Source: Hemileia vastatrix
Taxonomy: Eukaryota; Basidiomycota; Pucciniomycetes; Pucciniales; Zaghouaniaceae
Length of the DNA stretch: 64,000 nucleotides
NCBI GenBank assembly: GCA_030280995.1
Contig: JASXTE010000017.1
Span: 13,568,498 to 13,632,497 of the forward strand
Reading direction: 5' to 3'
Under the pieces are notes generated by a model. It was not told the origin of the DNA. It worked only from the letters and a program-made list of their open reading frames with translations, and did no database searches. Position 1 is the first letter of the stretch. Each line of letters starts with the position of its first letter. Below are positions 46,301 through 59,149 of this stretch, in pieces. Both the position numbers and the translations under genes were made by a program.

Positions 46301-47830
46301 TAACAAAAAAAGATAAAAGCTCACTTTAATCATTAATTATTGGTCAACTTAGTTATAACAACTTCATATTTAATACCAGCCACTAGCATTTAGTTTTTAA
46401 TTTAAAACTCAAATATAATATGAGAGTATCCTTATTTTTTCTGGATGTAATTAAAAACAATAACAGACCATAAATGAGTGGGTAATTGATTACAATAAAT
46501 AGTTGAAGAATAAACTATAAAAAATGATAATTTTATCAAAAAGAGTACATTAAAAAAATATAATTTTGAACTTTTTTTTGATATAATTTGGGTAGTTAAA
46601 TGAAAATTTAAATTATCAGACTTCAAAATGGAAAAAATCTAAAAGTGGTGTTTGTATAATAAGCCTCATATAAAAGAAAGATAAAAAAATCTACTGTGTA
46701 GCCAAATTTTAAAATATTAAGGTATTATTAATATTATTGAAAAACTTCCTTTACAATTATAATGAAATCTAAATGTGAAATTAATGGTGGGATAATAGTA
46801 AGATTATGTTGAAACCCTTTAACTTATACATACTTTCAGCTATGTTCAGATAAAGAAATTGGTAAAATTTTATAATAACATCTTGTTTATAGTGATTCAA
46901 TTTTATTTAGATCAAGAATAAACTTTTCTGAGGAAAAACTAATTTAATTGAGATAAGGCCATCTCCTTTCAAGAGAAAGAATAATAATAAAAATTTAAAA
47001 AAATTATAATAAGTATTCTTAATCACCATTTTTGAAAAGTCTCTAGAAAAATTGATTATAATATATCATTCATTTATTACATCATATGGAGCTTCAACTT
47101 GAAGTAGCGATGGGCAGCTTTGAGCTTATGTTCTGAAAAACAAAAAAGTTAAAAAATATATAGTTATACTAATGAAAAAGCCAAAAATAAAAATACTATT
47201 ATAAATTAATAAAATAAAACTACATAATTTTTATTCTGCTCTCATGATGCAATGGTACTATGTATGAATTTCCACATGTTAAATATAAACCTGCTTTAAG
47301 GCTAGTTTACAGGTATAGCTATAAAGTCTCCTTAAATTCTAAAAAAAACTTATGCATTTTATTAATCATTTTTTTCTTGTTTTCTTTCCAAAGTTGTTAG
47401 AGTTGCTTAATTAATACTGCTATCTTGATTGTAAGATATATATATATATATATTTTGAATACATGATTTATTGTTTCAAAAATTATATTATAAAGTTAAA
47501 TCATTTATTTCATTTTCTAAAGCTTCATTGTCAAAGACACTACTCTATTTTCTATTACTTAACAAATATATAAAATGTGATAGAAAATTTTTTAGAATTT
47601 TCTTTTTGAGAGGGTCAAAATATATTTTCAAGATTTTTATCTTAAAATTCTTGTACTCTAAAATCAAATAATTTTCTCCCTTAAGTAAGCCTTTTCAAAA
47701 ATATGAAAATATAAGCAAGAATATTAACTTATCTTATTTTTATTTTCTGTACTGAAATTTTTAGTTCAAACCCATTTTTTATAAGACATTAGTATAAAAC
47801 CATGGTTAAATGCAACTATATAATTAATTT

Positions 47831-47871
<41 letters not shown>

Positions 47872-50800
47872 TTAGAAGGTCATCCTTTTTTATTTACTTG
47901 AATAAATGGCTCAATTATAATGCCCAACACTTATTAATGTTTCCCAAACTCAATAACAAATTTCTCATATGAAATAGTCGCTTCTAATATAAGCAGTTTA
48001 TCTATAGCTGATATTCAACATGAGATTTTCTTTTTAAATTCAGCTAAAATTAAACAAAAGGAGAAATCATGCATATGTGTATAAATGGTAACCATATGTT
48101 ACTTAGAGGATTGTGAAATTCACTCATCAGAATGGTTCAAGTATTAAAATAAATTGATGTCATTGTTTTCTTGTATTTGAAACTAATTAGGAAATCATTC
48201 TAAAAATATATTTTAATGTGTATCACATTTAAAAAGTTGGAAATATGATTTTTGAAAATTGTTAGTTTCTTATATAAGATACCAAGCTTTAGTTTACATT
48301 GTTTCAAGTAGAATAGAATTTTAGTATTAGAAATTGAAAGCAATTTACCATTATCTGATTTTAATTGTGTTCTACTTATAGAATGATTACATTACATTAA
48401 ACATTATTTAAAGCAAAAAGGTTTAAAAGATATTTAGAATTTTACAAAATTTCAGCATTTATTAATCTTTGATTTGAAAACCAACTATGATGTACACTCA
48501 CTAGAAATAAGCAATCCCAATTTTAAAATAATTTATTAATCCAAAAATAATGAGTCAATTAACATAAAAATATATATTATTTCAAAACCAAATCTCTAGA
48601 TTTAAAATATTATGTTTTAATAAAAAATTGATACAAAACTTTAATGCAATGAACTCTCTTAAAAAATTCAAAAATAGAATATCAAAACAAGTGATTTCTG
48701 CAAAAAAAACTACAAACTATTGTAGATAAAGCATAAAAATAAGTCATATTTTTTAAAAAAATGATCTAACAATATTTATTTTTGTTAAAAAAATCAAAAA
48801 CATTGTTAAGCTTGTTTGTTAAGATAATGTTAAAATCCACTAAACATTATCTAAAGGTGGCAAAATATGTCAAAAATATGTTGATTTTTGTGAGCCAAAA
48901 ATCAACAATTTTTTATCATTTCCTGTTGTGCTATGACTTTATTACACCCTTTTTATCTGATTGTTCCAGTATTACTTTGCTATGATCACTAGTTTTGAAG
49001 TTAAAACTTACAAATGTTCATTATATTTGATAATATGAAAAAAAACCCAAACTTTTATAACTACAAAATAAGATTTTGAAACTCCTTCTTTCAATAAATG
49101 ATTGAAGAAATTTTCAGTTTATTTGAGTAATGATTTTAAGAATAACAAAAAATCTGAAATTCACAAGGACTTATTTCTAGGGACTATAATTATTTACTTG
49201 TGTAATGCATGAGCTACTTATCAATGATGTAAAACATCAGAAAAGTAAGTTATAGTTATAAATCTACAGATTATACTGTGTCTGGTATATATATATCTTC
49301 AATAAATCTTTTAAACTTATCTTAACCTACATAACACACAATAGAGAATCATTATATTAAAAAAGGAAAAAATTCTATGATAATATCATAAAGAATAATA
49401 ACCATGGATTGATATTCCATAAAAATGGCTAATAAAATGTTAAGAGAACCTAAATCGGTATTCTTTCATCAAATTATATCCTTTTGTCTTTGTAATTTAT
49501 TCCAAACAAATTTTTTGAAAGTTGAATCTATATATCTAATGCCAAAACCACTATTAAATTCCCTCTTAGACTTTTTAAGCAATTATATATATATATTATT
49601 TATCAAAAATTGAAATAAAAAATAAATAAATAAATTTTTTTTTACCTTTAATTATTTAAATATAGAGTATTTTCAGAATGCATTGTGGTTACTTGTGAAG
49701 TTTAGAAGATTTGAAGTTGGATTTATGGGTTCTTAGAAGGGCAAATATTGTAAAATTCTTTCATAAATATTGATTTCATAGTTTCAAATGTTAAAATCTA
49801 CAAACTAATGGGATTTAAAATTATATTGAGATTTAAAATCTGTTTTCTACTCAAGTAAAATAAAATAAAATGATGATATCAAAATTGAAATTAAGTTTAA
49901 ACTTTTGATATGCTCTATCTTCAATTTTATTGATAGTGCATCAAAAATAGAATAATATTTTTTTCCTACATCACTTTTTACATGAAATATAGTTTTATAA
50001 TTTTATGCATTAATGATTGCTTATATAAAATTAACATCTATGTCAACTGTTTATGAGTATTAATCAATATAATAAATTTTTTAGAAGAAAAAATAACATC
50101 AGTATATACTGACTTTGAAATTATTTAATTTAAAATAGTTTACAGGTTGATAATGAAGGGTGATTTTATTTTTGAATATGAATTATAGAAGTCTTATTTT
50201 GCCAATTTTAATGCTTTTTGAGCTCAGATGTATCCACTACAACTTATGTAAGAATAATAAGTATTTTTATTAAAATTTACATGAGTAATTATGCCTATTA
50301 TTCAAAATCAAACTTGCTCTAATGGTGTTTTTCAATCATTATTTCTATTCATATCAATAAAAAACATTTCAATTTTCTGATGTTTTAGTTTTTGGTATCC
50401 CCAAGGTTTATATCTCAGGTGTACTATTCACGAAATTATTAAAAATATAATTTTTGAAATACATGATAAACTTGAAAGTGAGGGGGCATTAAATTTTTTA
50501 AAAATAAATTATAAATTCAGGATGGATAGTATTTTTTCTATTTTCACAAATGAACAATTTTTTGTTTCAATAAATCCAGAAAAAAAATTTTGTTGTAAGC
50601 ATATTATATTAGATTTATTTTGATTTTAAATACTATATTTTCAAGATTTGTGTTTAATATTTCCTGTGAAAGTTAATGTTAATGTGAATTTTAAGTAAGC
50701 TTCAAGAAATTTAATCAATAGGCATATTGGATATGTAAAATAATATTTTGCTCCAATCTTGAATCATCGTGGGCTAAAAAATATCCCAAATAAGGTTTTT

Positions 50801-51480
50801 GTGTGTCAATTTGGATTTAAGTAGGATTAAGTGAGGTTTAATAAAGGAAAGATAAAAGGCTAACTTCATTACTAGTGACTTTTATCTCAAAATATTTATA
50901 AAATATGTATCATTCTGGAATCAAGCTTCAATAAAGCTGACTTCAAACAGAGATAATTTCTAGCAGCACAACACCATATTTACAAAGGTGTACAATAACT
51001 CTAAAATTTCTCATAATATAGCAAGGCAAGGAATCTACAAAATTCACATTTGAAACAAGGATTTATATTTTGAATTTGAAATTGAGAAATGGAATATTAT
51101 TTTCCAATTTAAATATATATTAGTAATTTTACCAAAAGTTTTCAGTAATCAGATTTAATTTTGATGGTATTTTATTGTAGATTAATAATGTTGAGGAGCC
51201 ATTTACTCAAAATTACTGGTTTCAGTTCTGATATTCCATGTGAAATTCATTACAAATCTTTTTGAAAGTGAATAGTTGACATATTGGATATGCAAAATCT
51301 TATGTTAGATCAAATTGAGCTCAAATGGAGTTCAACTCATTATCAAATTAGGATTTTGCAAGATCAAACAGTGATCAGTGTAGGTTTATCTTCAGCTCAA
51401 TTTGTGACAAATCTCTGACTAAATTTAAGGCCAAACAATTTCCTCCATGGTGATGATGTGTGCATAATTCAGGCATAGAT
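46300..51480. other. AT-rich interior of element 1 without recognisable genes
   Basis: Very low GC and many short frames without motifs. (TA)n microsatellites lie at 47442-47453 and 47834-47864. I see no RNA gene or known repeat. Confidence 0.6.
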
Positions 51481-51505
51481 TTGTGGCTCAATGGAGTTTA
51501 AGCAA

Positions 51506-51527
51506 GGGGTATTGCTAGCAATACCCC
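51506..51527. repeat. Perfect 22 bp palindrome
   Basis: GGGGTATTGCT followed by its inverse, with the GCTAGC centre found in other palindromes of this window (24801, 25675, 45155, 45358). Confidence 0.9.
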
Positions 51528-51954
51528 CCAATTTTTCTGTGGTGATTGTGAGTTTATATTGAGAATAACTATTTTATTAGTCTTCCCCTGAGGTTCAATC
51601 ACTAAATTATTTAAAAATAAGTAGTAGGACCATTAATATTTTGTATTAAATCATACTTAGATACTAGCACACACTGACTAGATTCATCAAATATTTTTTT
51701 TCATAAATTTTTTATAAATAGCTCTTATATTTCAAATTCCTAAAATAAATTAATGGTCCAACAACCCTGTGTTCTATAAATGGGAATCATGACAAAATTT
51801 ATTTGTTTCATGAGGTTCCTCAGCCTACACTTGCCGAAAGTCCCAAACATTTGTTTCTATATTTTATCGACATTTGGCTACAGTAATTTTCATTACTTTA
51901 AAACTAGAGATATTGATATATATTAGTTGTTTATATATTAATTTATGTAATTAT

Positions 51955-52290
51955 ATCAAATTTTTGTGATTCCCACCCCTTACTTCAATAAAATGCAGGG
52001 GGGGGGTATTTCCAAATTTTCAAATGTGAGTTGCAAAATTTTTGACTTGAAATTTTTCTGACACCTGTCCCTTACTTCAATAAAATGCAGGGGGGAGTAT
52101 TGCAAAATTTCTTATAAGACTTGGAAAATTCTTGACTTGAAAGAATTTTAGTGATACCCGTAAAATGCAGGGGGTAGTAATGCCAAATTTTTATAAAACT
52201 TTCAAGATTCTTGACCTGAAAAAATTTTGGTGATAGCCACCCCTTACTTCAAAAAAATTCAGGGGGGGAGATTGGAAAATTTTCAAATGA
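51955..52290 (+). repeat. Tandem repeat of about 85 bp, four copies
   Basis: Units contain CACCCCTTACTTCAATAAAA, TGCAGGGGGG and TTGCCAAATTTT. Two more copies lie at 45429-45600 in the other duplicated block. Confidence 0.85.
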
Positions 52291-52609
52291 GACTTGAAAA
52301 TTTTATTTAAAAAAGAATTTTTAAAATTAAAATACAAAAATTCAACTAATTATGGATAGAGTTATGAAATATAGGAAATTATTGTAAATTTTTATGTAGA
52401 AGTAATAATGAATAGTTGAAGTATGAAATAAATAAAACACACTAGTTATTAAAAAATTTAATTAGACATTCAATTTCTTCATAAGATTTATTGGCTTTAC
52501 CACATTCCATTAAAAAAAATTTCTTCTTTGAGTTTTTTTTGAGAGCATGCTTAAATTTTATCTGTTCCATTAAGTTTTGATGCTCAAGTGTTCCCTCCTC
52601 TTTCTTTGA

Positions 52610-53778
52610 TTATTCAATACTAAGAGTTAGCTTGAATTTTGTCTCCTCCAAGTCTTGTGCCCTATCATCCTTCTCTAAAGAGAGCTGGTACTTCCTCTAC
52701 TCTAATTCTTGTTCCCTATCATCCCTTCTTAAAGAGAGGTGGTATTTTTGCTTTTCAAACTTTAGAGTCTCTTTAGAAACTTCCACTTGCTCTAGAGTGA
52801 TAAGAAATATTAAAAAAAATTAGAAGAAAAGCAGAGTAAAGTATAAAGATGTCTGGTATCACTTACCAGCATCATGTTTCTCCAAAAATTCTTCAATAGA
52901 AGAAAAAGTGGTTTGAAATGAAGTATCAATTTTTCTTCTTCTTTGAGAGTGATAACTTAGACTACTTGAAGACCTTTGCTTTTTGTTCAAGGTCACATTT
53001 TCTTCCTCATCATTGTTGCTGGCTTCTGACTCAGTTGATTGTGGCTCCTGAATTTGTTTTTCAGCCTTTTTAGAAATAAGAAAATGTAAATAAAAAAAGA
53101 ACTGGTAAGATAAAAGAAAAAAAATTCTTGAGTTAGATCAGGTTGGTTTATATTTCCATAAGGATCTATTGAAAAGATATCTTGATTTGTGGAAGTTAAA
53201 TGAGGGAAGGCTTGAGTAGAAGAATAAGGAAAAAGATTTCTTTCAACATCATGTTTGGAGATAGCATCTTCACCATCCAAAATTTTTGAAGGATTAAAAT
53301 CAGCTTTCTCTCCAAGAATAGCATCCATCTCTTTAAAGTAAGGACATAAATATTTAAGTTTTTTATCTATGGATTTTATGCCCTTACTGATATTGATGTT
53401 GGTATTACCAAAAACAGTGGAAGATGAAAGATTCTTTTCATTCTTGTATTTGGCTTGGTAATGCTTGAAACGTTCAGAAATCTGTTCAGGTAAAAGATCT
53501 ATCCTTCCCTTGGTCTTATTCCATAATTCATTGGCCATTAGTAGATAACCATTAACATTTGATGCAAAGGGCCATCCTAATTTAGTTGCATTTTCAGTAC
53601 CAAAACAAGAATCATAGTTAGATTTAGTTTTTAGCCAGTTGATAATAATGAGATGATCATCTTTTTTTAATTGAATGGTCTTTGATTTCTTGGCTGAGTG
53701 GGTGAAAGAGGGAGTAGTGCAATTTGAAGAACAACTGGGGGAAGGCTACCTTTGAGAAGATCTATGATGACGGGGAAT
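52610..53778 (-). pseudogene. SANT/Myb-like DNA-binding protein gene of element 1, broken
   Basis: The minus-strand N-terminus matches the copy at 54545, but the ATG is ATT here (53776-53778) and a CAG has become TAG. The conserved core (53690-53280) has a charged KKDDHLIIINWL start, NYDSCFG, WP-x-ASN-V-N-GYLLM and later CPYFKEMDAILGEKA, the plan of SANT/Myb-like proteins common in rust fungi. A second exon (53065-52867) is Ser/Glu-rich with a basic QRRRK patch. A 75 bp intron (52792-52866, GTAAGT...CTCTAG) leads to exon 3, a coiled coil of repeated RDDR-x-Q-E/D-L-E units with one internal stop. The exon 1 donor was not located. PIF/Harbinger elements are known to pair a transposase with a Myb-like protein that binds the ends and helps nuclear import; the same role is inferred. 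Confidence 0.65.
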
Positions 53779-54148
53779 GTTAAGATAATTGAAGATAAAT
53801 AGGAGCAAAAACAGGCATATGAGAGAGTTAGGTTTTCTGAATGGAGATAATAGAAAGGATGAGATGAGAATTGGAGTGTGCAGCAAGGTAGAAGGCATAT
53901 CCAGAGAGTAGTCAAAAATGTGGTTATGAATGAAAGTATGCCAAGATGTGGTTATGACAGAAAGTTGTCCAATATTTGGTTATGAAACATTGAGTAGAAA
54001 AATAATGGATAAGAGGTTAACTTTGACACATAAAATGTCTAATAACCCAATAATTTGCAAAAATAATTTCAGAAAATCATAGGGGTATAAAGATTTTTAT
54101 CCAGAATTAATTTAATTGCATATCAGTCAACTTTGATACCCCCTATTA

Positions 54149-54241
54149 TGATTATTATTATGATTATTAATACTATTATTATAATTATTACTATTGTGAC
54201 TATGATTATTATTATTATTATGATTATGATTATTATTATTA
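54149..54241. repeat. (ATT)n/(ATG)-type microsatellite between two large elements
   Basis: TTATTATGATTATTA-type sequence fills the whole gap between the facing ends of elements 1 and 2. Similar sequence lies at 59780-59799 between elements 2 and 3. Confidence 0.9.
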
Positions 54242-54544
54242 GGGGGTATCAATGTTGACCAATCCACAATTAAATTAATTGTGGATAAAAATCATTATAC
54301 CCCAATCATCTTCTGCAATTATTTTTGCTAATATTGGGTTATTAGACCTTTTATGTGTCAATTTTCACCTCTATCTGAAATTTTTATCCTCAATATCTCA
54401 TAAACACATCTTGTAAATTTCTGGATGTGCCAGCCTGCCTACCTTTCTGTGCACTCCCATTCTGTCTATTCAATTTATCTGTTCAAAACCCCTCCCCATC
54501 TCATCTGATTTTCTCTTCTCCTTTTCATCTTCATTTATCTCAAC

Positions 54545-54934
54545 ATGCCTCATCACCATAGATCTACTCAAAGGCAGCCTTTCCCCAGTTTTTCTTCAAA
54601 TACCATTAATCCCTCTTTTCCCCGCTCAGCTGAGAAATCAAAGTCTTTTCTTCTAAAAAAAGATAATCATTTCATACTTATCAACTGGCTGAAAATGAAA
54701 ACTAATTATGATTCTTGTTTTGGTACTGAGAATGCAACTAAAGTAGGATGGCCTCCTGCATCAAAAGTCAATGGATATCTTCTAATGTAAAATGAATTAA
54801 AAAATAAGACAAAGGGAATAATTTATCTTTTGCCTAAACATATGTCTGAACACTTCAAGCACTCTCAAGCCAAGTACAAGCAGAATAAGACTCTTTCATC
54901 TTTCACTAGTTTTGATATGAAATTGAATGCTTAA
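54545..54934 (+). pseudogene. SANT/Myb-like gene of element 2, N-terminal part
   Basis: ATG 54545 opens 81 codons that match the element 1 gene: a basic, Ser/Pro-rich leader, then KKDNHFILINWLK, NYDSCFGTENATK and W-P-P-A-S-K-V-N-GYLLM. A TAA at 54788 stops the frame. Beyond it the similarity continues (NKTKG, HFKHSQAKYK) to another stop at 54932-54934. The CPYF block and the coiled-coil exons are missing, so the gene is truncated. Confidence 0.65.
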
Positions 54935-55342
54935 TGAAAATGTCTGATGACAAGTTTTTTTTATTTCATACATATTTTATTCCAATTTTTTAGAACGTTT
55001 TCTTGATAGAATTTATTAAAGCTAATAAATCTTTTGAGGAAACTGACTGATTAATGAAAATGTTTGATGAATAGTTTTTTTTATTTTTTTCATTCATATT
55101 TCATTCCAAATTGTTTAAAGTCAAAAAATTTACACATCTTATTTTAAAATTTCACAATACCCCACCCCCCTGCCTTTTACTCTGGGAGGTAGTAAGAATA
55201 ACTAAAGTTTCACTTTAATTCATAAATAATTGAGTAGATCAATTGAAAAAGATAATCAACCAAGTAAAGGAATCCCAAATAATATCTGTAAATGATTTTA
55301 TGAGCAAAGTAAAAGAAAAAAAATGACAACAAAGGTATTATG

Positions 55343-55603
55343 AACTCATTCATAGAATATAATACTCATTCATAGAATATAATACTCATTCATAGAATAT
55401 AATACTCATTCATAGAATATAATACTCATTCATAGAATATAATACTCATTCATAGAATATAATACTCATTCATAGAATATAATACTCATTCATAGAATAT
55501 AATACTCATTCATAGAATATAATACTCATTCATTTAATATAATACTCATTCATAGAATATAATACTCATTCATAGTATATAATACTCATTCATAGAATAT
55601 AAT
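55343..55603 (+). repeat. Satellite of a 20 bp unit, about 13 copies
   Basis: AATACTCATTCATAGAATAT is repeated head to tail. Only two units show base changes (near 55533 and 55576), so the array is young. Confidence 0.97.
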
Positions 55604-55722
55604 TGAATGAACACCTTTATACAGTACAAGGGCTCAATGGTACAGTACTTAATTTGATTGATTATCTTTAATAACTGATAAATTAAAAATTTAAGAATAA
55701 TAATAAAAAATTTGCAAGACCT

Positions 55723-56958
55723 TTAATTACCATATTTAGAACCCCTCCCTAATTTCTCAGTAGCCATTGTCCCTTCACCCCTTACCTTACTTACATGGTT
55801 TATCAAACCTTGATTGATTTGAAAGTAACATCCAAAATTAGTAAAAATTTTGTAAGATTCCAATCCAGGAGGTGCTTTAGTAGTTTGATGACTATCTCTT
55901 GAAGAATTCCAAATTGCTTCCATAATCCTGTTTTCTAATCCAAATTTCATTATACATTTATGATCTTGAAAGTTTAGTCCATGGCCTTTGATTTTAGCAG
56001 GTGAAGGGATCAGTCTTCCAGTAATATGATTGATAAAACGGAAAAGGCCATAAGTAAGCATATTAGAGTTGTATTTTTCTATGTGAATCTGATTATGAAA
56101 TCCTCCGTAGGTGATGATAAAATTAGAAAAAAATATATAATTGTTACTGAGTTGAGCGCATTCCATATCTTTCCAATTGGAAAGTCCAGATTTCTTAGCC
56201 AGTTTATGATTAGATTTGAATGCCTGAATACATAATTTTTTTAATCAATTGTTCAAGAAAGAAATGAATGATCTTAAACTTTTCCATCTTTATAAATCTT
56301 CCTTCATTTCTTGATCACTGATATTCTGGTTTAAAGAATATATACCTAGAGAGAAAAGTAAGAAAATAGGTTTTCTTAAACATTTATGAAAATAAAGACT
56401 TACCAAGTAAGGCACCCTTTTCAAAGCCAGATCTCCAAACCAGTACTATCATAATTCCTCCACTCTTATTTTTATTTTGTAAAGGTTGTCTTACTAATGC
56501 CATCTGATATAAATTAGTAATGACATCTAATAATTTATTAAACACTTCATCTTGAATACCATTGAAAAAATGAACCTGTATAATAATTTGAGGTTTATAT
56601 CCATTACTAATAATTTCAACCACAATGTGATTTCCAAAAGAAGTTAAGAAATCAATAGTTTCTGGTAATGAATTTGGATTTTCTTTTTTTTACATATAAT
56701 AGTTTTGAAGTAAGACAGATTTTCCAAAGAACCAAAGAAGGCTTTATAAAATTGTTTCCTTTGAATTAAACTTTGTTTTTGATATAATTTTATCTTCTTA
56801 TTAGAAATTGTAGCCTTCACTTCTGAAAAATGTTTTGAAGATGATGAGGGTGATGAGGACTTTGAAATTATTCCAGAAATTTTGTTGATATTTTCAAATC
56901 TATTTTTTTGAAATATAAAAACCAAAAAAATAACAAATAACAAAAAAATAAGAGACAA
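55723..56958 (-). pseudogene. TET/JBP-like 2OG-Fe(II) dioxygenase gene, multi-exon, damaged
   Basis: Minus-strand pieces in order. 56958-56690 is a Ser-rich, basic stretch; a slip in an A8 run near 56685 then shifts into LPETIDFLTSFGNH-type sequence. The exon down to 56404 ends WRSGFEKGALLG. A 58 bp intron follows (56346-56403, GTAAGT...CTCTAG). The exon from 56345 (GIYSLNQNISDQEM) has a TAA where CAA (Gln) is likely. The last exon (about 56237-55723) holds the dioxygenase core: FHNQIHIEKY, then GHGLNF, HQTTKAPP and NFGCYFQIN. From memory this order resembles the TET-like 2OG oxygenases expanded in rusts. The iron-binding HxD appears as H-I-E, with the second His probably in HQTT. TET/JBP enzymes oxidise 5-methylcytosine or thymine in DNA. 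Whether this copy's relatives do so is unknown. Not named with full certainty. Confidence 0.55.
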
Positions 56959-56994
56959 AAATTAATAATTCATTATAAATTTCTTTTTACCTTA

Positions 56995-57640
56995 AACCCC
57001 CAATACACCCTTTTTGATGTCCTCTAAATCCCCCCTATTATCCTTTTTTTGGTGTCCATAAATCCCCATTTTTCTTCCCTTTGTAATCCTCAAAATTCCT
57101 CTCTTGTCCCCTTTGGTATCCTCAAAACTCCCCCTTTTTCTCCCTATGATGTCCTCCAGATCCCCCTTTTTCCCCCTTTGGTATCTGCAACACCCTGCCC
57201 TTTTATCCCCTTAAGTGTTCTCAGACACATCATTTTTCCCCCATTTCATCTCCTGATAACCCCCCTCCCCACCTATCCCAGCCCCTAATTGCTTCACCCT
57301 TTCACCTTATCACTCCTATCCTCCCTTCCTTCCCCCCTCACCTGTCCTCCCCCCCTTCATTACTTAGAAATTCATTAGCAAATCGCTAAGTAATGAAGGG
57401 GGGGAGGAGGGGTAGGAGCAATAAGGGGGAAGGGTGAAGCAATTAGGGGCTGGGATAGGTGGGGATGGGGGGTTTTCAGGAGACCAAAGGGGGAAAAAGG
57501 GGCACTTGAGGGTGCCTAAGGGGAGAAAAGGAAGGGAGGTCTTGAGGACACCTAAAAGGGGAAAGGGGGAGTGTTGAGAACACCAATGGGAGAAAAAGGG
57601 GGGATTGAGAAGACCAAGGAGGGGGAAAAGGGGGGAATGA
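56995..57640. repeat. Long inverted repeat of pyrimidine-rich and purine-rich arms
   Basis: The left arm (about 57000-57367) is C/T-rich, the right arm (57386 to about 57640) G/A-rich. The inner arms CATTACTTAG and CTAAGTAATG close on an 18 nt loop (57368-57385). A second strong match pairs 57253-57303 with 57431-57470. Both arms consist of degenerate units of about 33 nt ending CCCCCTTTTTCCCCCTTTGG or its inverse. Confidence 0.85.
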
Positions 57641-58980
57641 GTATAACAAGGTGGTTTGAAAAGTGGGATAAAGACCAAGCCTAGGAGGGATAAAGAGGGG
57701 ATGAAGGAGAAAAAAAAGAGTAAAGATGTAGAGATAAAACAAAAAAAAGTGTTAATTTAACCTTGAAAACCAAAAAAAGAACCACTTAAAAAAGCAAACA
57801 AACAAACAAACAAACAAACAAACACACAAACAAACAAACAAACATACATACATACATACATACAAACAAACAAACATACATACATACATACAAACATACA
57901 AACAAACAAAAAAACAAAAAAACAATCAAACAAAAAAACAAGCAAACAAACAAACAAACAAAGAAACAAACAAACAAACAAACAAACAAACAAGCAAACA
58001 AGCAAGCAAACAAAAAACAAACAAACAAACAAACAAACAAACAAACAAACAAACAAACAAACAAACAAACAAACAAACAAACAAACAAACAAACAAACAA
58101 ACAAACAAACAAACAAACAAACAAAAAATAAAAAACAAAAAACAAAAAATAAATAAATAAGTAAATAATTAGCAATCAAAAAATCAAAAAAAAATTAATA
58201 AACAAATTACTCACCTGGAGAGCTGAAATAAATAAAACCAAATTGTTTGAGGGATGTTTGAGGAGAGGAGTAAAGGATATGAGGAATAAATAAAAAAAAG
58301 AAACATTGAAAAATCATGCAATGGCAGAAAATATATAATTTCATGTTGAGCTGGTGAATGAAAACATATGAGACATCCAAAAAAAGAGACATTCAGCGTA
58401 AATTCAAAATAAAAATGAATATTCAAGTGAAAACCTAAAAGGGGAAAGGGGGAGTGTTGAGAACACCAATGGGAGAAAAAGGGGGGATTGAGGTGACCAA
58501 GGAGGGGGAAAAGGGGGGAATGAGTATAACAAGGTGGTTTGAAAAGTGGGATAAAGACCAAGCCTAGGAGGGATAAAGAGGGGATGAAGGAGAAAAAAAG
58601 AGAAAAGATGTAGAGATAAAACAAAAAAAGTGTCAATTTAACCTTGAAAACCAAAAAAACAACCACTTACAAAAAAACAAACAAACAAACAAAAAATAAA
58701 AAAAAATAAAAAATAAAAAACAAAAAATAAATAAATAAGTAAATAATTAGCAATCAAAAAATCAAAAAAAAATTAATAAAAAAATTACTCACCTGGAGAG
58801 TTGAAATAAATAAAACCAAATTGTTTGAGGGATGTTTGAGGAGAGCAGTAAAGTATATGAGGAATAAATGAAAAAAAAGAAACATTGAAAAATCATGCAA
58901 TGGCAGAAAATATGCAATTTCATGTTGAGCTGGTGAATGAAAACAAATGAGACATCTGAAAAAAGAGACATTCAGCATAA
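57548..58980. repeat. Direct duplication with an offset of about 883 bp
   Basis: 57554-57785 recurs at 58437-58665, and 58140-58420 recurs at 58725-59000, both nearly unchanged. The two units differ mainly by the microsatellite at 57797-58126 in the first. Confidence 0.85.
57797..58126. repeat. (CAAA)n/(CATA)n microsatellite, about 330 bp
   Basis: Almost pure tetranucleotide repeats. The matching place in the second unit (58673-58693) has only about four to five units. The long apparent frames on the minus strand are just the translation of this repeat. Confidence 0.97.
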
Positions 58981-59149
58981 ATTCCAAATAAAAATGAATA
59001 TGCAAAAAAAACAAAAATACCAAACCAATTGAATCAATAACACAAGATGAACATTTGGTGAGTATGAAAAAAAATGAAAAGAGTTGTGTTTCAAAATGAT
59101 GGAGGGTGATTGGTATAATGTCAGAGCATATGCTGGTGAAAATAATGTT

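Larger units (their letters stand above)
42216..54143. mobile_element. Large TIR element 1 (11.9 kb), PIF/Harbinger-like derivative
   Basis: The ends GGGGGTATCAATGTT (left) and AACTTTGATACCCCC (right) are flanked by TATTA on both sides (42211-42215 and 54144-54148). The left end matches the transposase-side end of the elements at 59779 and 59800. The right end matches the SANT-side end at 54242. It holds transposase remnants on the left, a SANT/Myb-like pseudogene on the right, and a large duplicated, AT-rich middle. The expected Harbinger duplication is TTA/TAA; TATTA contains TTA. The left TATTA may be fortuitous because the A3 repeat does not resume on the right. Confidence 0.65.

Noticed and set aside
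55343..55603. Regular 20 bp repeats considered as a CRISPR array
   Set aside because: There are no unique spacers: the unit is strictly head to tail, and the setting is eukaryotic.
57757..58179. Minus-strand open frames with endless Val-Cys-Leu-Phe repeats
   Set aside because: They are only the translation of the (CAAA)n microsatellite; no start context, no domain, length follows the repeat.
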